This document shows, piece by piece, positions 1-5,716 of a DNA stretch of 10,197 bases. This DNA is from Candidatus Omnitrophota bacterium (GTDB taxonomy: Bacteria; Omnitrophota; Gorgyraeia; Aquiviventales; Aquiviventaceae). The stretch covers positions 1 to 10,197 of the forward strand of contig JACPAW010000138.1 of the NCBI GenBank assembly GCA_016180605.1, written 5' to 3'. Numbering within the stretch: position 1 is the stretch's first letter; each line of letters opens with the position of its first letter. The translations under genes were made by a program, and so were the position numbers. Below the pieces are notes generated by a model that did not search any database, was not told where the DNA came from, and saw only the letters and a program-made list of their open reading frames with translations.

Positions 1-135
1 GATAGGTTAGAGGATATCCGGGATCGCAAAGAGGATTTCCGCGATCGGCGGGAAGACGTGAAGGACCATCGGGAAGATATTCGAGATCGTCGCGAGAATA
101 AACGGGATCGACGGGAAGACATCCGCGATCGGCGT
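1..135 (+). repeat. 21-bp in-frame tandem repeat (six full copies plus a partial one)
   Basis: Six 21-base units (10-30, 31-51, 52-72, 73-93, 94-114, 115-135) each encode E-[DN]-x-[RK]-D-[RH]-[RK]. Bases 1-9 are the end of a further unit. Third positions differ between units while the amino acids are kept, so the repeat is old and selected at protein level rather than a recent slippage product. Confidence 0.75.
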
Positions 136-285
136 CAAAGTCCAGGCAGCTCACTTCAAGGGAATCGTGGCGTGCGCGACCATGGACAAGGGGTAGGACG
201 CGGAGCCGGCCAGGGTGGGGTGCATCGCAGCCCGAAGTCTCAGGGTGGCATGCGCGGTGGAGCCCGCGGCGGCACTCGCCGCTAA
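1..285 (+). CDS. Charged heptad-repeat protein, 3' end (5' end outside window)
   Basis: The reading frame is open from base 1 to the TAA at 283-285, giving at least 94 residues; the true start lies upstream of the window. The first ~45 residues are a near-perfect seven-residue repeat of the type E-D-x-R-D-R-R, strongly charged and probably helical. The remainder is rich in Gly, Arg and Gln (residues ~46-94) and looks disordered. There is no catalytic motif. It precedes the sigma-factor gene by about 70 bases on the same strand. I do not recognise a family with a known function. Small secreted proteins rich in DRRED-type repeats occur in environmental genomes, and a periplasmic or nucleic-acid-binding role would be a guess. 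The ATG at 58 is unlikely to be the start because the repeat continues upstream of it in frame. Confidence 0.6.
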   Translation, partial: DRLEDIRDRKEDFRDRREDVKDHREDIRDRRENKRDRREDIRDRRQSPGSSLQGNRGVRDHGQGVGRGAGQGGVHRSPKSQGGMRGGARGGTRR

Positions 286-334
286 AACGGGTGCCCACAT
301 GGCGGCCTTGTGTTTAGCGGTTGCTCAGAGTGCG

Positions 335-343
335 TGCTATACT
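335..343 (+). promoter_or_regulatory. Candidate extended -10 promoter of the sigma-factor gene
   Basis: TGCTATACT matches the extended -10 pattern TGnTATAAT with one mismatch. No convincing -35 box lies at 16-18 bases. Transcription would begin near base 350, only a few bases before the ATG at 356, giving an almost leaderless message. This fits the absence of a Shine-Dalgarno sequence there. It is a motif match only. Confidence 0.35.
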
Positions 344-355
344 GGGCCCCTGCAC

Positions 356-961
356 ATGAGAGTCCTCGATCAGATCAGCGAGCAGGAGGTGATTGAAGCC
401 ATCCTGCGCGGCAACGTGGAGCGATACGCGGAGCTCGTTGAGCGCCACCAAAACAGAGCCGTTCGCTTGGCCTTTTCGCTTCTTGGCAACTATGAGGATG
501 CGCGCGATGTCTCCCAAGAGGCTTTTGTCAGCGCCTATGTCTCACTGCGGAATTTCCATCGAGGATCTGCTTTTTCCACTTGGCTTTATCGCATCGTGGT
601 CAACAAATGCAAGGATTTCTGGCGCAAACGCTCTCATCAACCAGCGATAACGGCAATGGCCACGGAAGTTCGAAATGATGAGGAAGGGCCGTTATTTACC
701 GATGCCGATGATCCTGCATCCAATCCCTCGGAACGAGCCCTGCAGCATGAGCTTTCCGTGGAAATGAGCCGCGCCATTCAAGCTTTGCCACCCAGGCAAA
801 AAACCGCTTTCGTGCTGCATCATTTGAACGGGTTTTCCTTGAATGAAGTTTCGGAAACGATGGGATGCCGCCTGGGAACCGTAAAAGCGCATATTTTTCG
901 GGCAAATGAAAACCTGCGTCTTAAATTAGCACCTTGGCTTACCCGGGAGGGTGTGACATGA
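356..961 (+). CDS. ECF-type RNA polymerase sigma factor (sigma-70 family, region 2 + region 4)
   Basis: A 201-residue protein of usual ECF length. Region 2 spans about residues 24-92 (Y-A-E-L-V-E-R-H-Q, then L-L-G-N-Y-E-D-A-R-D-V-S-Q-E-A-F, then F-S-T-W-L-Y-R-I-V-V-N). An acidic linker (~100-125) follows. Region 4 spans about 130-192, with the P-P-R-Q-K-x-A-F-V-L turn and a helix-turn-helix around G-F-S-L-N-E-V-S-E-T-M-G and G-T-V-K-A-H-I-F-R-A. I chose the ATG at 356 because the frame open to 215 adds 47 residues unlike any sigma factor, while I-S-E-Q-E-V-I-E-A-I-L-R-G-N is a typical sigma N-terminus. The stop overlaps the start of the next gene by 4 bases, which implies translational coupling and suggests that gene product is its regulator. 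Its regulon cannot be read from this window. Confidence 0.93.
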   Translation: MRVLDQISEQEVIEAILRGNVERYAELVERHQNRAVRLAFSLLGNYEDARDVSQEAFVSAYVSLRNFHRGSAFSTWLYRIVVNKCKDFWRKRSHQPAITAMATEVRNDEEGPLFTDADDPASNPSERALQHELSVEMSRAIQALPPRQKTAFVLHHLNGFSLNEVSETMGCRLGTVKAHIFRANENLRLKLAPWLTREGVT

Positions 962-1497
962 ACTTTCAATCCTGGCTTTCCTCATGGTTGGCGCATCATC
1001 CGCTCAAAGACCCCACGGGACATGACCCTGAGCAATACACCCAGCAGGTCATGCAGCGCGTGCGCGATGCCAACCTTTCTCCAAAACCCTGGACGGCGTG
1101 GCAGGAGTTCCTGAGTTTCTTCAGTATTCCGAGAGCAACTTTTGCTCTTGCTGGGGTTGGCCTTGTCGCGGTCATTCTTTTCTTAAACCATGCGATCAAT
1201 GATACAAGGCTGGCTAATATGGAAACAACCGTTGATCTCATCGCGGCAATGGGGGAGACACTAGAGTCCATTAATGGCGAAGAAGGGGAGATTTTAGCCC
1301 AAGATCTCGAAGCGCTCGATACCCTTGTGCTGGCAGAGGCAACAGAAACGGATGAGCAGTGGCTTCAGGAAACGCTTCGGCTGTTGCAGCTTCTGGATGA
1401 GGATGCCGGATCTAGTGAAGCAGAGAACCCTTCAGAAGGCGATTTGATCGATGATCTGCAGATCTTGGATGAGAAGGAAATAGCCGCCAGTTCCTAG
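958..1497 (+). CDS. Single-pass membrane protein, probable anti-sigma factor or sigma partner
   Basis: A 179-residue protein starting at the ATG overlapping the sigma stop codon, with GGGAGG at 944-949 as ribosome site; a TTG at 934 in the same frame is less likely. Residues 1-55 are a soluble, probably cytoplasmic N-terminus. Residues ~60-78 form one clear transmembrane helix. Residues ~80-179 are strongly acidic and leucine-rich with probable amphipathic helices. There is no H-x3-C-x2-C zinc motif of the ZAS anti-sigma class. The role is inferred from position: a membrane protein co-translated with an ECF sigma factor is most often its anti-sigma factor. No sequence family is recognised, so an envelope-stress sensor of another type is equally compatible. 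Confidence 0.55.
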   Translation: MNFQSWLSSWLAHHPLKDPTGHDPEQYTQQVMQRVRDANLSPKPWTAWQEFLSFFSIPRATFALAGVGLVAVILFLNHAINDTRLANMETTVDLIAAMGETLESINGEEGEILAQDLEALDTLVLAEATETDEQWLQETLRLLQLLDEDAGSSEAENPSEGDLIDDLQILDEKEIAASS

Positions 1498-1502
1498 CCG
1501 GC

Positions 1503-1555
1503 ACTATTAGGAACGCCTCCGTAGTGCCTGCCTCTCCGGAGGCGTTCCTAATAGT
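1503..1555. terminator. 19-bp perfect inverted repeat between convergent genes
   Basis: The arms at 1503-1521 and 1537-1555 are perfectly complementary (left arm ACTATTAGGAACGCCTCCG) with a 15-base loop. After one mismatched pair, three further pairs extend the stem (1499-1501 with 1557-1559). It sits 5 bases after one stop codon and 16 bases before the stop of the opposite gene, so it could serve both as a terminator. Neither side has a T-run, so it is not a canonical intrinsic terminator. A palindromic intergenic repeat of REP or MITE type is the alternative. Confidence 0.55.
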
Positions 1556-1571
1556 ACCGCCCATTGCGACC

Positions 1572-2717
1572 CTACAGATTTAATTCGTGCAAGAACTCCT
1601 GCCAGGGGAGAATGCGGATTCCTTCAATCCATTTCTTTTCCGTACCAAGATAGACAAGAATCGGTTCATGCTTCTTACCGACGTATTCGGCGAAGCTCTT
1701 AAAGCCCCCTAAATCCGCACGGCTAACGTGGGATGTTGCTTTTGCCTCTACTGTAAATAACCGGCCCTCTATTTCCACCACAAAATCCACTTCAGCTCCA
1801 TGTTCTGTCCGATAAGAAGAAATCCGAATCTGTTTATCTCGTGATTGAGCGCTATCCATAATCTGGTTGAACACCAGGTGCTCAAAAAGCACACCGATTC
1901 GATCCGCGGATACAACGAAGTTTTCCAATAGCCCGTTGAGTACACCGGTGTCGAAAAAGTAGAATTTCGGGCTTTGAACAAGGCGCCTTCTTAAAGATTT
2001 ACGGAATGCCTCGCAACGACGAATAACCAGGGTATCTTCCAAAATTTCAAAGTACCTAACAGCCGACTGACGCGGCAGACTCGCTTGTGAAGCGAGCTTG
2101 GAGAGGTCAATGAACTTAGCTGCTTCAGCCGCTGCGACTAACAAGAACCGAGAAAACCCTTCCACATTTCGTGTGAGTGCTTCCGCCTGAATTTCTTCTT
2201 TAAGATAAGTAGCGGCGTAAGACCGCAATGATTTCTCGGCTTCTTGCTGATCGGTTTCCGTCCAAATTCCTGGGAGCGTGCCTAATGCCAGAGCCTTTTT
2301 GGTATCGAGGTGGTACTCTAGCTCTGAAGCGACCAATGGGCCTAGGAAATAATTGTGTAAGCGTCCCGGAAGCAGATTGGCGTTTCCGCGTCGTAGCTTT
2401 CTGGCACTTGAACCGGTTAGGTAGAATTGAACTTTAAAGTGGTCTTCATCGAGGATGGCTTGAAGAGTGTTCAAGAGGCTAGGTAGCCGCTGAATTTCAT
2501 CGAGAAACACGGTGCGGAATGGCTGAGCCTGGAGTCGCTCATAGATTTCACGCGGATTGCTGGCAAAAGCCAAATAGGTGGATTCATCCACCAAGTTAAT
2601 AGCAAGCTCCGGCTGAAGACTTCGGATCAAGGTGGATTTTCCGGTCTGCCTGGGCCCCAGTAATAATAGGCTTCTCTTTGACTGACTAAGAAGAGAAGTT
2701 AAATTGCGTGTAATCAT
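1572..2717 (-). CDS. AAA ATPase with C-terminal DUF4143 nuclease-like domain
   Basis: A 381-residue protein, the usual length for the AAA_14/DUF4143 family. The N-terminal P-loop domain shows Walker A G-P-R-Q-T-G-K-S-T (21-29), Walker B T-V-F-L-D-E (69-74) and a T-G-S-S sensor region (101-104). The C-terminal half is DUF4143, whose final part has a PD-(D/E)xK-like arrangement: D311 in G-A-E-V-D-F, then E324-x-K326 in V-E-A-K. The family is widespread, usually monocistronic and variable between strains. Its function is not established; links to mobile elements, toxin-like or DNA-handling roles have been suggested. It is convergent with the sigma operon and divergent from the polysaccharide operon, so probably an independent transcription unit. 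Its start lies inside a palindrome described separately. The gene appears intact. Confidence 0.9.
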   Translation of the reverse strand: MITRNLTSLLSQSKRSLLLLGPRQTGKSTLIRSLQPELAINLVDESTYLAFASNPREIYERLQAQPFRTVFLDEIQRLPSLLNTLQAILDEDHFKVQFYLTGSSARKLRRGNANLLPGRLHNYFLGPLVASELEYHLDTKKALALGTLPGIWTETDQQEAEKSLRSYAATYLKEEIQAEALTRNVEGFSRFLLVAAAEAAKFIDLSKLASQASLPRQSAVRYFEILEDTLVIRRCEAFRKSLRRRLVQSPKFYFFDTGVLNGLLENFVVSADRIGVLFEHLVFNQIMDSAQSRDKQIRISSYRTEHGAEVDFVVEIEGRLFTVEAKATSHVSRADLGGFKSFAEYVGKKHEPILVYLGTEKKWIEGIRILPWQEFLHELNL

Positions 2718-2749
2718 GAGGTTATTTTACGCGGTAAAATAACCTCATG
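2715..2749. promoter_or_regulatory. 16-bp perfect palindrome over promoter and start codon of the ATPase gene
   Basis: The arms 2715-2730 and 2734-2749 are perfectly complementary (CATGAGGTTATTTTAC / GTAAAATAACCTCATG) with a 3-base centre. The left arm contains the ATPase start codon (ATG on the minus strand, 2717-2715) and the -10 box. A protein bound here would block transcription. As RNA, the part downstream of the -10 is too short to fold fully, so a DNA operator is the better reading than an attenuator. Confidence 0.6.
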
Positions 2750-2753
2750 TCAA
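2724..2753 (-). promoter_or_regulatory. Sigma-70-type promoter of the AAA/DUF4143 gene
   Basis: On the minus strand a perfect -35 TTGACA (2753-2748) is followed after 18 bases by TAAAAT (2729-2724), one mismatch from consensus. The expected transcription start, about seven bases on, falls on or next to the A of the ATG at 2717. The message would therefore be leaderless, consistent with there being no ribosome-binding site. Confidence 0.6.
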
Positions 2754-2849
2754 GTCCGTTTTAAGACTCCCACCTATTGTTGATTCCATCCAACACCCTA
2801 CCAAACTCTCCTGCACCCCGATAGACCTTAATTCGAATTAGTTTAATAT

Positions 2850-2878
2850 TGTAACTCAATAATCAATATATAGTTACA
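2850..2878. promoter_or_regulatory. Inverted repeat TGTAACT-N15-AGTTACA, possible upstream activator site
   Basis: The 7-base arms at 2850-2856 and 2872-2878 are perfect and lie in the most AT-rich part of the window (about 2840-2905). The centre is about 70 bases upstream of the start predicted for the sigma-54-like promoter, a plausible position for an activator site. Seven-base arms in AT-rich DNA can occur by chance. Confidence 0.3.
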
Positions 2879-2905
2879 TAAAATAATAAGATCAATACTT
2901 ACAAT

Positions 2906-2922
2906 TTGGCATGGAGGCTGCT
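2906..2922 (+). promoter_or_regulatory. Candidate sigma-54 (-24/-12) promoter of the polysaccharide operon
   Basis: TTGGCATG-GAGG-CTGCT fits the -24/-12 consensus TGGCACG-N4-TTGCW with one mismatch in each half. The invariant GG (2908-2909) and GC (2920-2921) are exactly 10 bases apart. Transcription would start near 2933, about 47 bases before the HTH gene. No equally good sigma-70 promoter was found here; TACAAT at 2900-2905 lacks a partner -35 box. Sigma-54 control is known for several exopolysaccharide clusters, including PEP-CTERM/XrtA-type ones. Confidence 0.45.
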
Positions 2923-2949
2923 TCTATGACTGTCATAGACAGTCATAGA
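2923..2949 (+). promoter_or_regulatory. 12-bp inverted repeat across the predicted transcription start
   Basis: TCTATGACTGTC (2923-2934) and GACAGTCATAGA (2938-2949) are perfectly complementary around ATA. The repeat directly follows the -12 element and would cover the start site. That is where a repressor would act; if transcription begins just upstream of it, it could instead form a 5' stem in the leader. The MerR-type protein encoded 30 bases downstream is an obvious candidate ligand, by inference only. Confidence 0.5.
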
Positions 2950-2979
2950 GAATTTCAATCCTAGCGGAGGTTTTGGAGC

Positions 2980-3162
2980 ATGTTTGAAGGACGCATGAGC
3001 ATCACGGAAATAGCTGAGAAGCTTGGGGTGACCACTAAGACCATCACCCGTTGGGAGAAGTCCGGCAAGATCAAGCCGGCTAAAAGAGATTGGAAGGGGT
3101 GGAGAGTCTATTCCAGCGATGATTTAGAGGCCATGAAAAGCCTGATTGAGGCGGTGTACTAA
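2980..3162 (+). CDS. Small MerR-type helix-turn-helix DNA-binding protein
   Basis: A 60-residue protein that is almost only a MerR-type winged HTH. The helix-turn-helix is at residues ~7-28 (I-T-E-I-A-E-K-L-G-V-T-T-K-T-I-T-R-W-E-K-S-G-K-I). The wing contains K-G-W-R-V-Y (40-45) and the terminal helix S-S-D-D-L-E-A-M. The effector and dimer helix of classical MerR proteins is absent, as in BldC-like or excisionase-like proteins. The ATG at 2980 has CGGAGG at 2965-2970 upstream; the ATG at 2995 would remove five residues and is possible. As the first gene of the operon, with its stop only 23 bases before the export gene, it is probably a local regulator of polysaccharide synthesis and may bind the inverted repeat at 2923-2949. 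Confidence 0.85.
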   Translation: MFEGRMSITEIAEKLGVTTKTITRWEKSGKIKPAKRDWKGWRVYSSDDLEAMKSLIEAVY

Positions 3163-3185
3163 TGTGCTTCTTAAGGAGGGGGGTA

Positions 3186-4064
3186 ATGTCACGATTGCCG
3201 CAGGTGCTTTTAACGATGGGTTTGCTGTTTGGCTTTGCGGCAGCAGCCTTGAGCGATGACCAATCCGAGTCAACGGGCAATTATTATGGAACTTCCACGG
3301 GCTATTCCGGAATGGAGGCATCTCCATCCGGGGGGATTATCGGCTACCAGCCGATTCCCAACTCAGCCCTGGGAATACAGACGCAAGGACAGCCGCAGCA
3401 AGTCGCAATGACTCATCGCGGCCAGCAGAACGGGTTTCCGAACGACCCCCAAGTTTATGACTACACGATGTGGTTTGTAGGGCAAGGACACTACACGCTA
3501 GGGCGCGACGATATGGTCCGAATCAATATTCGCAATCAGCCGGAATTCAGCGGAGATTTTGTCGTAGGGCCGGATGGCAAGATTCAATACAACTATATTG
3601 GCGATTTGCCGGTTGCGGGTTTAACCAAGCATGAGCTGCAGCAAGTGTTAGAAAAGATCCTTGCAGAGTATATCCGCGTTCCTATGGTGACGGTCACGAT
3701 CATTGCGTATAACTCCAAAGCTGTCTATGTCATCGGAGAGGTGAACCGGCCCGGAAAATACATCATGCGGGGGGATGTCATCAAACTGCGCGAAGCCATC
3801 ATCGCCGCAGGACTTCCGACAGGGACTGCGGCTTTGCGGCGCACCCATGTCATCAAACCGGATCTTAAGAAACCGCGAGTCCGCAAGATCAATCTTAAGA
3901 AAATCCTCTATAAAGGAAAGCTCAAAGAGGATATCGACCTCTACCCTGGAGAAATCATCGTCGTTCCCTCAACGGTTTTAGCCTCGATCAACAACTTCCT
4001 CAGCCAACTGCTCAATCCCATTACTCGCGCTACGGCCGTTGCGGCAATAGGGGCCGGCATCTAA
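3186..4064 (+). CDS. Outer-membrane polysaccharide export protein (OPX/Wza family, one SLBB domain)
   Basis: A 292-residue exported protein. Residues 1-~22 are a Sec signal peptide (hydrophobic L-L-T-M-G-L-L-F-G-F-A-A-A) without a lipobox cysteine, so it is not a lipoprotein as Wza is. Residues ~25-95 are a low-complexity Gly/Ser/Gln/Tyr-rich stretch. Residues ~102-173 form the poly-export domain (Y-T-L-G-R-D-D-M-V-R-I-N-I, then V-G-P-D-G-K-I-Q-Y). Residues ~179-225 form a single SLBB domain (V-Y-V-I-G-E-V-N-R-P-G-K-Y). A C-terminal amphipathic segment follows (~262-292). The start at 3186 has a perfect AAGGAGG at 3173-3179; an ATG at 3162 in frame would spoil the signal peptide. The stop overlaps the next start (TAATG), showing tight coupling with its usual partner, the PCP protein. 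It is shorter than Wza, typical of the one-SLBB OPX class. Confidence 0.92.
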   Translation: MSRLPQVLLTMGLLFGFAAAALSDDQSESTGNYYGTSTGYSGMEASPSGGIIGYQPIPNSALGIQTQGQPQQVAMTHRGQQNGFPNDPQVYDYTMWFVGQGHYTLGRDDMVRINIRNQPEFSGDFVVGPDGKIQYNYIGDLPVAGLTKHELQQVLEKILAEYIRVPMVTVTIIAYNSKAVYVIGEVNRPGKYIMRGDVIKLREAIIAAGLPTGTAALRRTHVIKPDLKKPRVRKINLKKILYKGKLKEDIDLYPGEIIVVPSTVLASINNFLSQLLNPITRATAVAAIGAGI

Positions 4065-5581
4065 TGCTGCAGACCGAAACTCAAATCGGCTGGCAAGATT
4101 ACCTCTCCATTGTCTTGCGCCGCCGCTGGTTTTTTGCCATCCCCTGCGTGACCGTCATCTTTATTGCTTTGATCACCGGGCTTTCGATGGAGAAAATTTA
4201 CCGTGCAGAGACGGTTCTCATGGTGCAGGACCAAAATGTCGTCAATCCCTTGATCCAAGGCCTTGCGGTTTCAACCCCTGTGAGTGAGCGGCTGCGCACC
4301 CTACGCGAGGAGCTCTTAAGCTGGAGCAGTTTAAGCAGGCTTGTTACCGAACTGAGTTTGGATAAAAACGCAAAAAGCGCTCCCGCGTTTGAAGGGCTTA
4401 TCCGCCGGCTTCAGCGCGATATCAGCGTGCGCATGCGCGGCAATAATCTCATTACCATCGGCTACGAAGACCGTAACCCAAAATTGGCCCAGAGCTTAGT
4501 CAATGCCATTACGAAAATCTACGTCGAGCGCAATGTCGAGTCCCAGAGTGCCGAGACGGAAACCGCCATCGATGTGATCGAAACCGAAATGTTGGTCTAC
4601 AAAAACAAGCTCGAGGAAGCCGAGCATGCGCTGCGCGAGTTCAAGGAACTCTACGTATTGCAGATGCCGGTGGCCACGGAGCTCAACGAACAAATCATCG
4701 ATCTGGAAGTCCAATTGGCAAGGCTGCTGGTTGAAAATACGGAGGCTCATCCTACGGTTTTGCAGGTTAGACAACACATCCAGGACCTCAAACAAAAGCG
4801 CAATGACGAAATTCGCCGGGTGATTGCTGGGGCGCTTGCCCAAGGACATGACCCGAAGATTTACCAGGATTTAGCCCATGCCTTAGAGCAGCCGGTTGCG
4901 AATCCGGAAGCAGGCGACCCCACCTTGCGTGTTGCTCGCAAGGCCTATGTGGCATGGGTGGATCGCTTGGAAAGCAATATCGTGACCTCTGAGTCCTCTC
5001 CAGCGCCCCAGGTTCAAGTAGTCGCTGTCGGATCGGGCGAGAACAATAAATCCATGGACCTAGTCGGAGCCAGTTCCTCGACCTCCGTTTCCCTTGCCCC
5101 TCGAGAAGAGCAGGAGCTGGCACGCTTGACGCGCGATTACCAGGTCTACAGCGCCACTTATAGGGAGATGCAAGAACGGCTCGAGCGCGCCAAGATGACT
5201 CAGCGGCTTGGCAAGCTCGATGAGGGGACCAAATTCAAAGTGCTTGAGCCGGCCCGTCTTCCTTTAAAGCCCATCAAGCCGAACATGGCCAAGATTTTTG
5301 TTTTTGGGCTGCTTCTGGGTGCTTTCCTGGGAGCGGCGGTGGCTTTTGTGGCGGAATACCTCGATCAATCCTTCCAATCAGCCGAGGATTTACAGGCTGC
5401 GCTGGCGATCCCTGTGATTGGCACGATCTCCAAGATCATCACCGAGGGAGACATCGCCCAGCGAAGGACCCAGCGCAAGAATTGGTTTTCATACCCCACC
5501 CACTGGCAGCGGTTGAAAACTTATGTGTTGAAGCCGGTTTGGAGTTGTGTGGATCGAGTGCTGGTGCGTTGGAGACTATAA
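4064..5581 (+). CDS. Chain-length determinant / polysaccharide co-polymerase (Wzz/GNVR family)
   Basis: A 505-residue inner-membrane protein. The Wzz N-terminal domain includes a first transmembrane helix at ~22-42 after a basic R-R-R-W. A long periplasmic, largely coiled-coil region spans ~60-400. The conserved proline-rich L-P-L-K-P-I-K-P-N precedes transmembrane helix 2 at ~408-432. The cytoplasmic tail (~433-505) lacks Walker motifs, so the kinase partner is separate, encoded at 7021. Such proteins oligomerise, set glycan length and connect the inner-membrane machinery to the OPX channel. Residues ~300-355 carry a Ser/Gln/Gly-rich insertion between coiled-coil parts. The start overlaps the OPX stop. 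After its stop the tight gene packing ends and a heptamer repeat array begins three bases later. Confidence 0.9.
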   Translation: MLQTETQIGWQDYLSIVLRRRWFFAIPCVTVIFIALITGLSMEKIYRAETVLMVQDQNVVNPLIQGLAVSTPVSERLRTLREELLSWSSLSRLVTELSLDKNAKSAPAFEGLIRRLQRDISVRMRGNNLITIGYEDRNPKLAQSLVNAITKIYVERNVESQSAETETAIDVIETEMLVYKNKLEEAEHALREFKELYVLQMPVATELNEQIIDLEVQLARLLVENTEAHPTVLQVRQHIQDLKQKRNDEIRRVIAGALAQGHDPKIYQDLAHALEQPVANPEAGDPTLRVARKAYVAWVDRLESNIVTSESSPAPQVQVVAVGSGENNKSMDLVGASSSTSVSLAPREEQELARLTRDYQVYSATYREMQERLERAKMTQRLGKLDEGTKFKVLEPARLPLKPIKPNMAKIFVFGLLLGAFLGAAVAFVAEYLDQSFQSAEDLQAALAIPVIGTISKIITEGDIAQRRTQRKNWFSYPTHWQRLKTYVLKPVWSCVDRVLVRWRL

Positions 5582-5583
5582 AG

Positions 5584-5697
5584 ATGGGACATGGGACATG
5601 GGACATGGGACATGCAGACCAGAGGACTTCCTCTTTATTTTTATTGCCCTGTCCCACGGCCCAAGAGGTTCGCTTCACTCGCGTTGCCCGTGTCCCA
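5584..5697 (+). repeat. Heptamer array ATGGGAC x4 with two inverted outlying copies
   Basis: Four perfect ATGGGAC units (5584-5611) plus ATG are followed by two reversed copies TGTCCCA at 5650-5656 and 5691-5697. This fills most of the 135-base gap between the PCP and ATPase genes. It has the same architecture as the arrays flanking the S23 gene at 6548-6996 but contains no S23 gene, so it may be a solo or decayed element. The array creates a spurious ATG-led frame (from 5591) that runs into the ATPase gene. Confidence 0.7.
5621..5645 (+). terminator. Weak intrinsic terminator-like hairpin
   Basis: AGAGG-ACTT-CCTCT (5621-5634) is followed by TTATTTTTATT. The five-base stem is short and not GC-rich enough to be strong, so partial attenuation within the operon is the most it could give. 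Confidence 0.3.
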
Positions 5698-5716
5698 AAA
5701 CTGTCGGTTGACGCTC

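Noticed and set aside
215..355. N-terminal extension of the sigma factor
   Set aside because: It overlaps the end of the preceding gene in another frame and is unlike sigma region 1; the ATG at 356 gives a normal ECF protein.
5584..5614. Heptamer arrays as a CRISPR array
   Set aside because: The units are 7 bases with no spacers, and no cas gene is present.
5591..5716. N-terminal extension of the ExeA-type ATPase starting in the repeat array
   Set aside because: The 42 residues are a translation of heptamer and spacer DNA, while the family N-terminus M-Y-E-A-F-F-G-L begins at 5717.
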